Notes: generated by a model not told the origin, from the sequence alone. Shown: positions 22,999 through 35,362, counted from the first letter of the stretch. The stretch: DNA of 46,070 nt from a candidate division WOR-3 bacterium (GCA_039801725.1 JBDRVE010000011.1:1-46070), one strand, 5' to 3'. A program made the numbers and translations.

Positions 22999-23026
22999 AT
23001 TATAAAAAACAATAAAGTAATTGCAA
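22999..23026 (-). promoter_or_regulatory. leaderless-type promoter of rsmD operon
   Basis: Minus strand: TTGCAA (23026-23021), 16-base spacer, TATAAT (23004-22999), seven bases, ATG at 22991. It lies back to back with the pyrG promoter. The -35 box is weaker than elsewhere. Confidence 0.65.
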
Positions 23027-23039
23027 TTAATTATTGAAT

Positions 23040-23068
23040 TTGACTTTTAAATCCTTTTTCATTATTCT
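23040..23068 (+). promoter_or_regulatory. promoter of the pyrG operon
   Basis: TTGACT at 23040-23045, 17-base spacer, TATTCT at 23063-23068, nine bases, ATG at 23078. A leader of at most about three bases is expected and no Shine-Dalgarno exists. Confidence 0.75.
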
Positions 23069-23074
23069 ATCTAA

Positions 23075-25391
<2,317 letters not shown>

Positions 25392-25404
<13 letters not shown>

Positions 25405-25907
25405 AGATAATATTTCTTTGGGTAATTTTAATAGTTCTTTCTTGCGAAAAAAGAGAGGAAGAGATTAGTGAAAAGAAAAGGCTTCCTTCCCAAATTACTA
25501 TTAATTTTGAACTTTTAGAGAGCGCTACAGGTAAGCAGCTTTTTAAATTATTTGCTCAAAAGGCACTGCTTTTTGAAGAAGAAAAAAGGATTTATATTTA
25601 TAAACCAATTGTCTATTTTTTTGACGAAGAAAAGAGAGTTTCAGCAATTTTGGAATGTGATTCGGGAATAGTTGATCAAAAAAATTACAATCTCTTTGGA
25701 TTCGGTTCAATAGTAGTAAGAACTAATGATTCCACATATCTTTTTTGTGATTCTTTAAGATGGGATAACCAAAGGCAAATGATTTTTACTAATTCCTTTG
25801 TCCGTTTCCGAAATGAAAGTGGTGAAATTGAAGGAATTGGCTTAGAAAGTGATGCTGCTTTATCAAAAGTAAAAATTTTAAAAGAGGTTACCGGAAAAGC
25901 CAAATGA
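25392..25907 (+). CDS. lptC: LptC-like lipopolysaccharide export protein
   Basis: LptC links the inner-membrane LptBFG transporter to the periplasmic LptA bridge. The ATG at 25392 gives 171 residues; an in-frame TTG at 25383 is less likely. The N-terminal segment ends in IVLSC, a lipobox-like site, so this copy may be a lipoprotein rather than membrane-anchored as in E. coli. The remainder is beta-rich with the repeating pattern of the OstA/LptC fold (KALLFEEEKRIYIYKPIVYFFDEE, ILECDSGIVDQ, NSFVRFRNESGEIEGIGLES). It overlaps the preceding gene by 13 bases and the next by ATGA. Order lptC-lptA-lptB-rpoN is a conserved arrangement and supports the call. Confidence 0.85.
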
Positions 25908-26710
25908 TAGTATTAATTTTTTTTCTTCTTAATTTTCAGTTGAAAGCACCCACCACAGAATTTGTTGAACGGGGTGGAAAAAGAATTACTCTTTTCCCTT
26001 TGGGAATTGAAATTTATGAGGAAGAAATAAAGATTTTTGCGAATTATGCCGAATTTGATCCGGCAACAAGAATTCTTTTCTTAAGGGATTCGGTTAAAAT
26101 CTTGAGAGATAAAGATACCCTTTATACCAACTTAGCAATTTATGATTTAAAGACCAGAAAATGGGAGATGCCTCAAAATTTTTTTTTAGTTAGTAGTTCA
26201 AAAAATAGAAAAAAATTAATAATTTTGGGTGAAAATTCTCAGTATGATTTAGAAAAAGAAATTTTGCTTTTAGAAGAGGGAGAGATAAAATTAAAAGAAA
26301 AAGTAAGGTTATTAGGGAAAAAGATTGAAATTGACAATAAAAATAATTTTCTTTATTCTTATTTAGCAACAAAAATTATGAATTATGGTGAGCAAGAAAA
26401 GATAATAAATTCCTTAAATTGTGATACCCTTTTTTACGATTTTAAAAAGGATACCGGATGGGCAAAAGGTAACGTGAATTATGTTGATAGTTTTGGTGAA
26501 GTAAAAGGTGAACATGCTTCTTTTGTTTTGGAAGAAGAAGCGGTTAAAGAGGTAACTTTTATTGGTAAAGTTTTTCTTTCTTTTTGTAAAGAAAATAATA
26601 AAATTGAATTAGAATGTAAGAAAATTAAATTTGATTTTACCAACAATGATTTAAAGGTTGCTTACGGTGAAGAGATCGTATTGGGCAAGACTTATTTTAA
26701 AAAGCAATGA
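25904..26710 (+). CDS. LptA/OstA-like periplasmic protein
   Basis: A 268-residue protein with a short signal peptide (MIVLIFFLLNFQLKA) and repeated beta strands of the OstA/LptA jelly roll (IKIFANYAEFDPATRILFLRDSVKILRDKDTLYTNLAIYD, ENSQYDLEKEILLLEEGEIKL, SLNCDTLFYDFKKDTGWAKGNVNYVDSFGEVKGEHA). It is longer than E. coli LptA (about 185 residues), consistent with an extra repeat. Expected role: forming the filament that carries lipopolysaccharide across the periplasm. It lies between lptC and lptB with ATGA overlaps on both sides. An LptD N-terminal-like protein is the alternative. Confidence 0.8.
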   Translation: MIVLIFFLLNFQLKAPTTEFVERGGKRITLFPLGIEIYEEEIKIFANYAEFDPATRILFLRDSVKILRDKDTLYTNLAIYDLKTRKWEMPQNFFLVSSSKNRKKLIILGENSQYDLEKEILLLEEGEIKLKEKVRLLGKKIEIDNKNNFLYSYLATKIMNYGEQEKIINSLNCDTLFYDFKKDTGWAKGNVNYVDSFGEVKGEHASFVLEEEAVKEVTFIGKVFLSFCKENNKIELECKKIKFDFTNNDLKVAYGEEIVLGKTYFKKQ

Positions 26711-27426
26711 GTTTAATAGTGGAGAATATTTCCAAGAGATATGGTAAAAGGTTGGTATTAAATAATGTGAGTTTGAAAGTAGAAAAAGGTGAGATTGTTG
26801 GTCTTTTAGGACCGAATGGTGCTGGTAAAACAACTACCTTTCATATAATTATGGGATTTGTGAAACCTGATAATGGCAAAATCAATTTTTGGGAAAAAGA
26901 TATTACTCTTTTACCTTCCTATCGAAGAGCAAGATTAGGGATTAGCTATCTGACACAAGAGCCTTCAGTTTTTTTAAAATTGAGTGTCGAAGATAATCTC
27001 AAAGGAATAATGGAACTATTAGGTTACAAAAAAGCAGAGATTGAAGAAAGGGTTTCTTTTTTGCTAAACAAATTAGGGTTAGATTATTTAAGAAAGGAAA
27101 AAGCCAAAAATTTATCGGGTGGTGAAAGGAGAAAAGTGGAGATTGCGCGCGCCTTAACTATTCGTCCTCATTTTCTTTTGTTAGATGAGCCTTTTACCGG
27201 TATTGACCCCATTTATCGTAGTGAAATCCAAGAGATAATTTTAAATTTAAAAGAAGAAAAGATTGGTATTTTGATCACCGACCACAATGTTCGAGAAACT
27301 TTAGAGATTACTGATTATTCTTATCTTATTTATCAGGGAGAAATTCTCTTTTCGGGCACAAAAGAGGAACTGGTTAGCAATGAAAAGGTTAGAAAAGTTT
27401 ACTTAGGAGAAAAATTTCGAGTATGA
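26707..27426 (+). CDS. lptB: lipopolysaccharide export ATPase LptB
   Basis: A 239-residue ABC ATPase. Walker A GPNGAGKTT, Q-loop SYLTQEPSVF, signature LSGGERRKVEIARAL, Walker B FLLLDEPFTGIDP and the switch His in ITDHNVRETL match LptB closely, including the FTGIDP and ITDHNVRETL sequences that distinguish LptB from amino-acid transporter ATPases. It powers extraction of lipopolysaccharide from the inner membrane. Overlaps lptA and rpoN by ATGA. Confidence 0.95.
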   Translation: MSLIVENISKRYGKRLVLNNVSLKVEKGEIVGLLGPNGAGKTTTFHIIMGFVKPDNGKINFWEKDITLLPSYRRARLGISYLTQEPSVFLKLSVEDNLKGIMELLGYKKAEIEERVSFLLNKLGLDYLRKEKAKNLSGGERRKVEIARALTIRPHFLLLDEPFTGIDPIYRSEIQEIILNLKEEKIGILITDHNVRETLEITDYSYLIYQGEILFSGTKEELVSNEKVRKVYLGEKFRV

Positions 27427-28778
27427 AACAAGAATTTAGGTTAGAGCAAAAATTAATATTGACACCACAATTGCTTTTAAATTTGAAACTTTTGGCATTG
27501 CCTATCTTAGATTTAGAAATGGTAATTGAGCAGGAACTCGCTACCAATCCTTGTTTAGAAGCAGAAGAAGAGGAAAAAGAGATTGAAGAAATATCGGAAG
27601 AAGAGAAAAGAGATAATGAGGATGAATTTTCGCTTGATGATTTATTACCGGAAGAAAATTACTCCCTTTCCACTTCCCCCACAGGGGCAGAAGTTGACCT
27701 TTTGGATGTGGCTAATCCTGCGCCAATAACATCGATAGATGAACTTTTTACTAGGTTACGGCAAAAAATTGACAAAGAAGATTATTTTATTGCTGAATTC
27801 CTTTGTAACAGTTTAGATGAAAATGGATTTTTAGAATTTCCTATCGAAGAAATTGCTCATACTTTAGGAGTTGGAGAAGAAAGAATAAAAAAAATTATTG
27901 AAATAATGAAAAAAATTGAACCCGGAGGGATTGGTTCCCGTACTTTGAAAGAGGCTCTCATTGCCCAATTAGAGTTGAAAGGTTTCAGCAAAGATTCGAT
28001 CGAGGTAAGAATGTTAGAGGAATGTGAAGAACTAATAAAAACTAAAAATTATAAAAGAATAGCTGCTAAACTAAAGACCAACGAAGGGAGAATCAGAGAA
28101 GCCTTTGATAATCTTGCCAATTTAGAACCAAGGCCATTAAGAAAATATGGTTTTCCAAAAACGGATTACATCATCCCTGATTTTAAGATAAAAATTGAAG
28201 AAGATAAAATTAGTTTTGAATTTAATGAAGAAAATTTACCTAAATTAAAGATTGCCAATTATTACCGAGAAATTTTACTAAATCCCACTAATTATGGGAA
28301 AGAGCAAGTGGAATTTGTAAGAAGAAAGTTTAAAAATGCTATTATGTTTATTAAAGCATTAGAAATGAGAAAACAAACTTTAAAGAAAATAATGGAATAT
28401 ATTATTGAAAATCAACGAGAATTCTTTTTGGTAAATCGCGAGATGATAAAACCTCTTTCTATTAAAGAATGTGGCGAAAAATTGGGGATCCATCCTTCTA
28501 ATATTTCTCGGGCAATTGCCGGAAAATATATGGAGACGCCTTTTGGTATTTTTGCTCTTCGTTCTTTTTTCTCTTCCGGTATTGGTGCAGTTTCTAAATC
28601 GACAATCAAAGCAAAAATTAAAAGTTTAATTGAAAAGGAAGATAAAAATAATCCACTCACCGATGAAGAGATTGTTGAGAAACTAAAAGAAATGGGAATA
28701 AATATTAAAAGAAGAACGGTTGCTAAATATCGTCAGGAATTAAACATTCCTAAGACCAGTGAAAGGAAGAATAAATAA
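27423..28778 (+). CDS. rpoN: RNA polymerase sigma-54 factor
   Basis: A 451-residue sigma-54. Region I has FRLEQKLILTPQLLLNLKLLALPILDLEMVI with the glutamine-leucine-rich activator-responsive pattern. Region II is acidic (residues about 45-95). The core-binding domain follows. Then comes a helix-turn-helix (MIKPLSIKECGEKLGIHPSNISRAIAGKYMETPFGIFALRSFFS) and the RpoN box KRRTVAKYRQELNIP, with the usual Ala replaced by Lys at its first position. It directs activator-dependent transcription from -24/-12 promoters. No sigma-54 activator is in this window. The stop overlaps the selB start (TAATG). Confidence 0.96.
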   Translation: MKQEFRLEQKLILTPQLLLNLKLLALPILDLEMVIEQELATNPCLEAEEEEKEIEEISEEEKRDNEDEFSLDDLLPEENYSLSTSPTGAEVDLLDVANPAPITSIDELFTRLRQKIDKEDYFIAEFLCNSLDENGFLEFPIEEIAHTLGVGEERIKKIIEIMKKIEPGGIGSRTLKEALIAQLELKGFSKDSIEVRMLEECEELIKTKNYKRIAAKLKTNEGRIREAFDNLANLEPRPLRKYGFPKTDYIIPDFKIKIEEDKISFEFNEENLPKLKIANYYREILLNPTNYGKEQVEFVRRKFKNAIMFIKALEMRKQTLKKIMEYIIENQREFFLVNREMIKPLSIKECGEKLGIHPSNISRAIAGKYMETPFGIFALRSFFSSGIGAVSKSTIKAKIKSLIEKEDKNNPLTDEEIVEKLKEMGINIKRRTVAKYRQELNIPKTSERKNK

Positions 28779-30649
28779 TGGTTATTGGTACCGCTGGTCA
28801 TATTGATCACGGTAAATCGGCTTTAGTAAAGGCACTTACCGGTTACGACCCCGACCGTTTAAAAGAAGAAAAAGAAAGGGGTATGACCACTGATTTAGGG
28901 TTTGCCTTTTACGGCGATAAAGCAACCGTTATTGACGTTCCAGGGCACGAGAAATTTATTCGCCATATGGTCGCCGGGGCTTATACTATTGACTTATTAC
29001 TTTTAGTGATTGCCGCTAATGAAGGGATAAAACCGCAAACAGTGGAACATCTTAATATTGCTAAACTTTTAGGAATCGAAGAAGGAATTATCGTTTTGAC
29101 CAAAAAAGATTTAGTTGATGAAGAAACAATAAAAGATTTAGAAAAAGAGGTTAGAGAATTTCTTTGGGAAGAGGATTATTTAAAAACAGCCCCAATTATT
29201 CCTTTTTCTGCTATTACCCATGAGGGTTTAGAAGATTTAAAGAAAGCGATTGATGAAAAAATTGAAAAAATTGTACCCAGAAAAAGGGATAGAGGAGTTT
29301 TTTTTATGCCCATTGATCGAATATTCACTATTAAAGGTTTTGGAACAATTGTCGCTGGTACCATTCTTTCCGGAGAGGTGAAAGTTGGTGATAATTTAGA
29401 AATCCTTCCTCAGAAAATAACTGTAAAAATTCGCAGTATTGAAAGGCATAAAAAACAAGTAACTAGTGCGAAACTAGGTGAACGGGCCGCTTTAAATCTT
29501 TTGGGAATTGAAAAAGAAAAAATAGAAAGAGGAAATGTATTAGCCACTCCTAATATATTTGAACCAACTTTAAAATTAATTGGTTATCTTAAGATTTTAA
29601 AGAATTCACCAATATCTTTAAAGAGGAGAAGTGTGGTAAAATTTCATATTGGTACTAAAGAAACTTTAGCAAAAATTTTTCTTTTAGAAAGGGAGGAATT
29701 AAACCCAGCCGAAGAAGGATTAGCGATTTTCTATTTAACAGAACCGGTGGTTTGCAATTTTTATGATTCTTTTATTATTAGAAATTTTAGCTTAAATATT
29801 ACTCTGGGTGGTGGAAAAGTTTTACTTCCGGAGATACCTCAAGAAAAGATTGATAAGACTACTATTGAAGTTTTGAAAAAACTTTCTTCAGAAAACGACA
29901 AAGATAAGATTTTAGGTTTTTTAGAATTTAAAAAATTGGAGGGTGCTAAATTAGAAAATTTAAAAATATTTACTGGTTTAGAAAAAGAGAAAATATTATC
30001 TATTTTAGAAGATTTAATTAAAGAAAATAAGATAATTAAAATTCAAGAAAATTATTATGTAAGCGTAGAATATGATAATTTAAAAAATAAAATATTAAAA
30101 ATTTTACAAGACTATCATCAAAAATTTTCTTACCGAAGAGGAATGAAAGAAGAAGAATTGAAGAATCGCTTCAATTATTTAAATAAAGATTTGATAGGAA
30201 AAATTATAAAAGATTTGATTTTGGAAGGAAAAATAAAGAAGGAGGGAGATTTTTTAAGTCTTTTTGATTATCAAATAAAAATGAGTGAAAAAGAAAAAAA
30301 TTATCTAAAGAGGATTGAAGAAGAATATCTCAAAAGAATTTTTTCACCACCTGATTTTACGGAAATAAAAGAGATACTGAAATTAGAAGAAAAAGAATTA
30401 AAGAAACTCTTCATCATCCTTTTAGAGAACGAGATTCTTTTAAAAATAGAGGATTTTTATTTCCATTACAAAAGTATTGAAAAGGCTTGGGAATTATTAA
30501 AAAATAACTTTTTAAAGAAACCAATCACAGTGAGTGAATTTCGGCAACTTTTGAATACCACTAGAAAATATGCTCTCCCTTTACTTCACTATTTTGATAA
30601 TAAGGGAATTACTGAAAGAAAAGGTGAGGTGCGTTATTTAAGATTATGA
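28778..30649 (+). CDS. selB: selenocysteine-specific elongation factor SelB
   Basis: SelB delivers Sec-tRNA to ribosomes stalled at UGA next to a SECIS hairpin. The 623-residue protein starts with the EF-Tu-like GTPase (GTAGHIDHGKSALVKALTG, then GMTTDLGFAF, DVPGHEKFIRHMVAGA and the TKKD motif). Domains II and III follow (DRIFTIKGFGTIVAGTILSGEVKVGD, about 175-345), then four winged-helix domains (about 370-623) that bind the SECIS RNA, ending RGEVRYLRL. Length is normal. It is coupled to rpoN (TAATG) and to acyP (ATGA). With the tRNA-Sec at 11495 it shows an active Sec pathway. Confidence 0.97.
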   Translation: MVIGTAGHIDHGKSALVKALTGYDPDRLKEEKERGMTTDLGFAFYGDKATVIDVPGHEKFIRHMVAGAYTIDLLLLVIAANEGIKPQTVEHLNIAKLLGIEEGIIVLTKKDLVDEETIKDLEKEVREFLWEEDYLKTAPIIPFSAITHEGLEDLKKAIDEKIEKIVPRKRDRGVFFMPIDRIFTIKGFGTIVAGTILSGEVKVGDNLEILPQKITVKIRSIERHKKQVTSAKLGERAALNLLGIEKEKIERGNVLATPNIFEPTLKLIGYLKILKNSPISLKRRSVVKFHIGTKETLAKIFLLEREELNPAEEGLAIFYLTEPVVCNFYDSFIIRNFSLNITLGGGKVLLPEIPQEKIDKTTIEVLKKLSSENDKDKILGFLEFKKLEGAKLENLKIFTGLEKEKILSILEDLIKENKIIKIQENYYVSVEYDNLKNKILKILQDYHQKFSYRRGMKEEELKNRFNYLNKDLIGKIIKDLILEGKIKKEGDFLSLFDYQIKMSEKEKNYLKRIEEEYLKRIFSPPDFTEIKEILKLEEKELKKLFIILLENEILLKIEDFYFHYKSIEKAWELLKNNFLKKPITVSEFRQLLNTTRKYALPLLHYFDNKGITERKGEVRYLRL

Positions 30650-30921
30650 AAAAAAGATATCATATTTTTGTAAGTGGCAGAGTACAAGGGGTTTTTTATC
30701 GGGATTTTACTAGAAGGCAAGCAAAGCGATTTAATATTACTGGTTGGGTAAAAAATCTTTGGGATGGAAGAGTGGAGGTAGTAGCCGAAGGAGAGGAAGA
30801 AAATCTTAAGAAATTTATTGAGGAGTTAGAAAAAGGACCGCCAGCAGCGCGAGTAGAAAATTTAGAAATCAAAGAAGAAGAAGCTACTTTAGAGTTTGAT
30901 GATTTTGAAATAATTTACTAA
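30646..30921 (+). CDS. acyP: acylphosphatase
   Basis: A 91-residue enzyme hydrolysing acyl phosphates. The signature VSGRVQGVFYRDFTRRQA carries the catalytic arginine (Arg19), and TGWVKNLWDGRVEVVAEG the catalytic asparagine (Asn37). Length is normal. The ATG overlaps the selB stop (ATGA) and it is the last gene of the pyrG-to-acyP run. Confidence 0.95.
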   Translation: MKKRYHIFVSGRVQGVFYRDFTRRQAKRFNITGWVKNLWDGRVEVVAEGEEENLKKFIEELEKGPPAARVENLEIKEEEATLEFDDFEIIY

Positions 30922-30930
30922 CTATAATAT

Positions 30931-30958
30931 TTGACTTTTTAAAAAACCTGTCTATAAT
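30931..30958 (+). promoter_or_regulatory. consensus promoter giving a leaderless mRNA
   Basis: TTGACT at 30931-30936, 16-base spacer, TATAAT at 30953-30958, seven bases, ATG at 30966. It separates the following genes from the pyrG-acyP operon. Confidence 0.85.
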
Positions 30959-30965
30959 TGGGCTT

Positions 30966-31301
30966 ATGAAAGAAAAAAAGAGTTTAGAATATATTTTTAG
31001 TGGATTAATATTAATTGTCATTGGTTTAACCCTTTCTTTAAGATACATTGGAATAATTTCTTGGAATGATTGGTGGGCTTATTTGCTTTTAGGATTAGGG
31101 ATAGTATTTTTTATTGATGCTTTATTAAGGTCAATAATCCTTAAAAAGGGGATTGTTGGCAGAATCATTACTGGAACAATTTTGGTTATTATCGGCGTTG
31201 GTAAACTTGTTTCTTTGAGAATCTGGTTTTCTTACGTTGTTTTAATTATTGGGTTGATTTTGGTTATCTTAGGGACAGCCAATTTAGTTAAAAAAGAATA
31301 A
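30966..31301 (+). CDS. small membrane protein, DUF5668/LiaF-transmembrane-like
   Basis: A 111-residue protein with about four membrane helices: residues about 8-28, 36-53, 61-78 and 86-106. The spaced-glycine pattern (IFSGLILIVIGLTLSLRYIG, WWAYLLLGLGIVFFIDALLR, VLIIGLILVILGT) resembles the DUF5668 membrane module found with LiaF and PspC-type stress proteins. A DUF4097 protein at 3513, often part of the same stress systems, is also in this window but far away. The ATG is seven bases after TATAAT, so no leader is expected. The next gene starts 15 bases after its stop and may be co-transcribed. Confidence 0.7.
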   Translation: MKEKKSLEYIFSGLILIVIGLTLSLRYIGIISWNDWWAYLLLGLGIVFFIDALLRSIILKKGIVGRIITGTILVIIGVGKLVSLRIWFSYVVLIIGLILVILGTANLVKKE

Positions 31302-31316
31302 AAATTTAAAATATAA

Positions 31317-32948
31317 ATGAAAGGAGAAAAAGAAACCAAAATTGTTATTGGTATTGCTAAAACCAATGAAGTTTTAGATTATTGTAAAAGAGAAAAATGT
31401 ATAGTTGATATATATGATTTAGCCTACCAAAAATACTCTGAGGTAAAAGAAGGGGATAGCGCAATTATTTATGATATGAGAAATGATAAATTACTTTATG
31501 GGTTTCAAGTAAAATCTCTGCCCCGAAAGACTGATAGGCCTTTTGAATATAAGAATAAATATGGGAATATTATTAAATTTGATTTAGAAATATCTTTAGA
31601 GCTAATAGAAAAAGAGATTAAAGAAATTTCTAATGCTCAAAAAATTCTAAAAGAAGCAGGTGTAACTTTTGATGAAAAAGGGAATCCAGAGTCTCGGATT
31701 TATAAAGGTGAAATAGCAGAAAAAATATCAGAGAAAATAAAGACTTCAAAAACCGTTTGTATTTTAAGTGTTGGCAATGAGGAAGAGAAAGATTGGATAG
31801 AAGAGGCATTAAACGTTTATGAAATAAGAAATAAAAAAATAAGAAAGATATTTATTATTTGGTCAGGTGAAAAAAATATGGAAATTCGTCATTTAATTAA
31901 AGAAAAAGTGGGAGAAAAAAATTTAAAAGAGTGGAACGTAAACGATCCTTTCTCCTTAGAGGAGTGTATTAAGATATCTCGAAAAGTTAAAGAAGAAGCA
32001 ATAAAAGAATTACCCAACCAAGTGATTGTGAATTTTGGTAGTGGCTCCAAAATTCTTTCTCTTTCTTTGTTTTATGTTACCTTCGAAGAATTTTGGGAAA
32101 GAGAGGATGGTAGCAACATACCACTAGAGGTTTATTATACTTATAAGGATGGTGAAAAATATCGCAATAGAGAATGTTCTCAGTTTATGTGGGATGACAC
32201 AATAGAATTTATTTTAGGAAGTTTAAGTAACTATCATTACGGACGCGCAAGGATGCTTGCTGAGGAACTTCCCGAAAAAGGAGATTGGGGATTTATTAAA
32301 TACATTACTTATAGATTATGTGATTGGCACGAGTTTTTATATAAAAAAACTTGGCAAAAGAATATTGAAAGGTTTCATTGCGAAACAATTGAAGAGAAAT
32401 ATCCAAAACTGTGTAAAACTTGGAGAAATTTAAAAGAGATAGGCAATGAAATTACAAAAACTTTAGATATTCTTAATAAATTAGAGAAAGGTGAAGAAAA
32501 AGAATTTCCAAGTTTAGAACAAATGAAATTACTTATTGCCGATTTTTTAGAGAATATTTCTCGAAGAATGAAAAACGGCGAATATAATGAGGTAGTTCTT
32601 CTTTCTTATAGAGTGGGAGAAATGGCAATTCAAACAAAGTTGCTTTCTCACAGAATTAATCCTTGGAAAGAGAAAGAAGATAAGAGGAAATATCATTTTT
32701 GGGACGGTTTTGATAAAATTAATAAATTAGAAAATAATAAATACAAAGATATAGAAAACGAGATAAATAATTTAGCCAATTTAAGAAATGAATTGATTAT
32801 TACCCATGGTTTTTTAACACGAGAAGAAAAACATGCACAAGATGCCATAAATTATGCGGAAAAGATTTGTAAGATTTTATTAGGAATAGATGATAGAGAA
32901 ATGAAAGAATTAAGAAGCAAGGTAAGGCATGAAATAGATGAAAAATAG
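31317..32948 (+). CDS. probable CARF-HEPN effector with a PUA/EVE-like N terminus
   Basis: A 543-residue protein. Residues about 1-95 form a small beta-rich domain with KEGDSAIIYDMRNDKLLYGFQVKS, resembling PUA/EVE-type readers (weak). Residues about 153-285 look like a CARF Rossmann domain. Its first strand is TVCILSVGN, and QVIVNFGSGSKILSLSLFYVTF at 235-256 stands where CARF proteins have the D-x-TGGTK-x-M motif, here changed. The C-terminal half is helical, with LLSYRVGEMAIQTKLL (428-443) resembling the YR..E...Q..L block of Cas02710/Csm6-like proteins. LRNELIITHGF has Arg490-x6-His497, the RxxxxxxH active site of HEPN ribonucleases. The prediction is an RNase switched on by a cyclic-nucleotide-type signal. 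No cas gene or CRISPR array is in the window. The start has no Shine-Dalgarno. Confidence 0.6.
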   Translation: MKGEKETKIVIGIAKTNEVLDYCKREKCIVDIYDLAYQKYSEVKEGDSAIIYDMRNDKLLYGFQVKSLPRKTDRPFEYKNKYGNIIKFDLEISLELIEKEIKEISNAQKILKEAGVTFDEKGNPESRIYKGEIAEKISEKIKTSKTVCILSVGNEEEKDWIEEALNVYEIRNKKIRKIFIIWSGEKNMEIRHLIKEKVGEKNLKEWNVNDPFSLEECIKISRKVKEEAIKELPNQVIVNFGSGSKILSLSLFYVTFEEFWEREDGSNIPLEVYYTYKDGEKYRNRECSQFMWDDTIEFILGSLSNYHYGRARMLAEELPEKGDWGFIKYITYRLCDWHEFLYKKTWQKNIERFHCETIEEKYPKLCKTWRNLKEIGNEITKTLDILNKLEKGEEKEFPSLEQMKLLIADFLENISRRMKNGEYNEVVLLSYRVGEMAIQTKLLSHRINPWKEKEDKRKYHFWDGFDKINKLENNKYKDIENEINNLANLRNELIITHGFLTREEKHAQDAINYAEKICKILLGIDDREMKELRSKVRHEIDEK

Positions 32949-32955
32949 ATGAATA

Positions 32956-33243
32956 ATGATAAAAAAGATAACATTTCCTTTTTACATTATTTTAACTGAT
33001 GAAGATATATATTTTCCTGAAGATAAGATATGGCTTTCTGAAGAACAAGGTTATTGGGAAAGAAATAGAATTTATATTTATGCCCGAAATTCTTCTTCAG
33101 TTATAAAATGGTCTATTTTTATTCACGAATTGATAGAAATGATATTAGAAAAAAAATTCAAAATTCCTCATAAATTTTCTCATCAAATTGCTAACATTTT
33201 TGAATCCATATTTACCCTGGGTAAAAACCGAGAATATTTTTAA
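32956..33243 (+). CDS. small HExxE putative metalloprotein
   Basis: A 95-residue protein seven bases after the CARF-HEPN gene, so almost certainly the same operon. The helix FIHELIEMILEKKFKIPHKFSHQIANIFESIF contains His57-Glu58-x2-Glu61, then His72, His76 and Glu83. That is a plausible zinc site of the HExxE/HExxH-like type, as in small archaeal and bacterial metallopeptidase-like proteins. Before it is a beta-rich segment (PFYIILTDEDIYFPEDKIWLSEE). No signal peptide. It may process or regulate its neighbour, act as an immunity partner, or be unrelated. Hydrolase activity is not proven by the motif. Confidence 0.6.
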   Translation: MIKKITFPFYIILTDEDIYFPEDKIWLSEEQGYWERNRIYIYARNSSSVIKWSIFIHELIEMILEKKFKIPHKFSHQIANIFESIFTLGKNREYF

Positions 33244-33389
33244 AGGATAACTATCTTATTAATTTATAACGAATTTGATGGGTTTTTAATCATAAGTATA
33301 AGGTTTTTATAAAAACTGAAATATTTACCCAACGAAATGAGTTTGTTTATCATAGAATATTTAAAATGAGGAATTTACTTATTTTTAGA

Positions 33390-33409
33390 TACTATACTAT
33401 CTCCTCTAC
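33390..33409 (-). repeat. intergenic motif copy B
   Basis: GTAGAGGAGATAGTATAGTA on the minus strand; related to copies at 18357-18376 and 45883-45902. Confidence 0.35.
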
Positions 33410-33616
33410 AGGTTCATTTTTATTTGAAAAAATATTCTTTTAGCATTTGGTTATTATACCTATGACATTATTCTATTTAGTATTTAGTATTTTGTATTTT
33501 GATTAGATTTATTAAATATTAAAAAATGGTCATAATTATTCTCTTTTTTATTAATCTTTTGCTTAATTTTACTTTCTCCTATCATATAAGACAAAAAACC
33601 CTAAAGTTTTTTTAAT

Positions 33617-33644
33617 TTGACTTTTAGATATTTTTTATTAAAAT
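33617..33644 (+). promoter_or_regulatory. upstream rRNA promoter (P1)
   Basis: TTGACT at 33617-33622, 16-base spacer, TAAAAT at 33639-33644; 71 bases upstream of the second promoter, giving a tandem arrangement common for rRNA operons. Confidence 0.6.
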
Positions 33645-33687
33645 TTTAAAGATGATAAATTTGATATTAAATTTTAGAAATTTTCGC

Positions 33688-33716
33688 TTGACATTAGGTC
33701 AAAATTTTGCTATATT
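33688..33716 (+). promoter_or_regulatory. proximal rRNA promoter (P2)
   Basis: TTGACA at 33688-33693, 17-base spacer, TATATT at 33711-33716. The transcript would start near 33723, just before the boxA-like site. Confidence 0.85.
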
Positions 33717-33732
33717 ATATATAAGATAAAAT

Positions 33733-33741
33733 TGCTCTTTG
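33733..33741 (+). promoter_or_regulatory. boxA-like antitermination site
   Basis: TGCTCTTTG matches the bacterial boxA core (TGCTCTTTA) bound by NusB and ribosomal protein S10, placed as usual in the rRNA leader. Confidence 0.7.
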
Positions 33742-33768
33742 AAAATTTGGAAGTGTGCCTTGAATGAA
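33742..33768 (+). other. 5' arm of the 16S processing stem
   Basis: Bases 33742-33768 are perfectly complementary over 27 positions to 35363-35389, closing a loop around the whole 16S gene. Such stems are the RNase III cleavage sites that free pre-16S. Both arms flank only 16S. Confidence 0.9.
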
Positions 33769-33786
33769 AAAAACCTCCATAATTTT

Positions 33787-35350
<1,564 letters not shown>

Positions 35351-35362
35351 TACGAGTTAATC

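Larger units (their letters stand above)
33244..33687 (+). other. AT-rich non-coding region before the 16S gene
   Basis: A stretch of 444 bases with no credible gene. It contains an intergenic motif copy on the minus strand (33390-33409) and, at 33617-33644, the upstream rRNA promoter. I see no hairpin-plus-T-tract terminator for the preceding operon. The DNA from about 33460 to 33680 is extremely A/T-rich, as expected for an UP-element-like region before an rRNA promoter, but I could not define such an element. Confidence 0.5.

Noticed and set aside
31317-33700. A CRISPR array or cas genes near the CARF-HEPN gene
   Set aside because: I looked for regularly spaced direct repeats in 30900-33700 and elsewhere and saw none; no Cas10, Cas6 or Csm/Cmr-like protein is in the window.
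33652-33729. A 25-codon ATG frame placed seven bases after the upstream rRNA promoter, like the leaderless genes
   Set aside because: It runs through the second rRNA promoter, has no recognisable protein features, and is explained by AT-rich leader sequence between tandem promoters.
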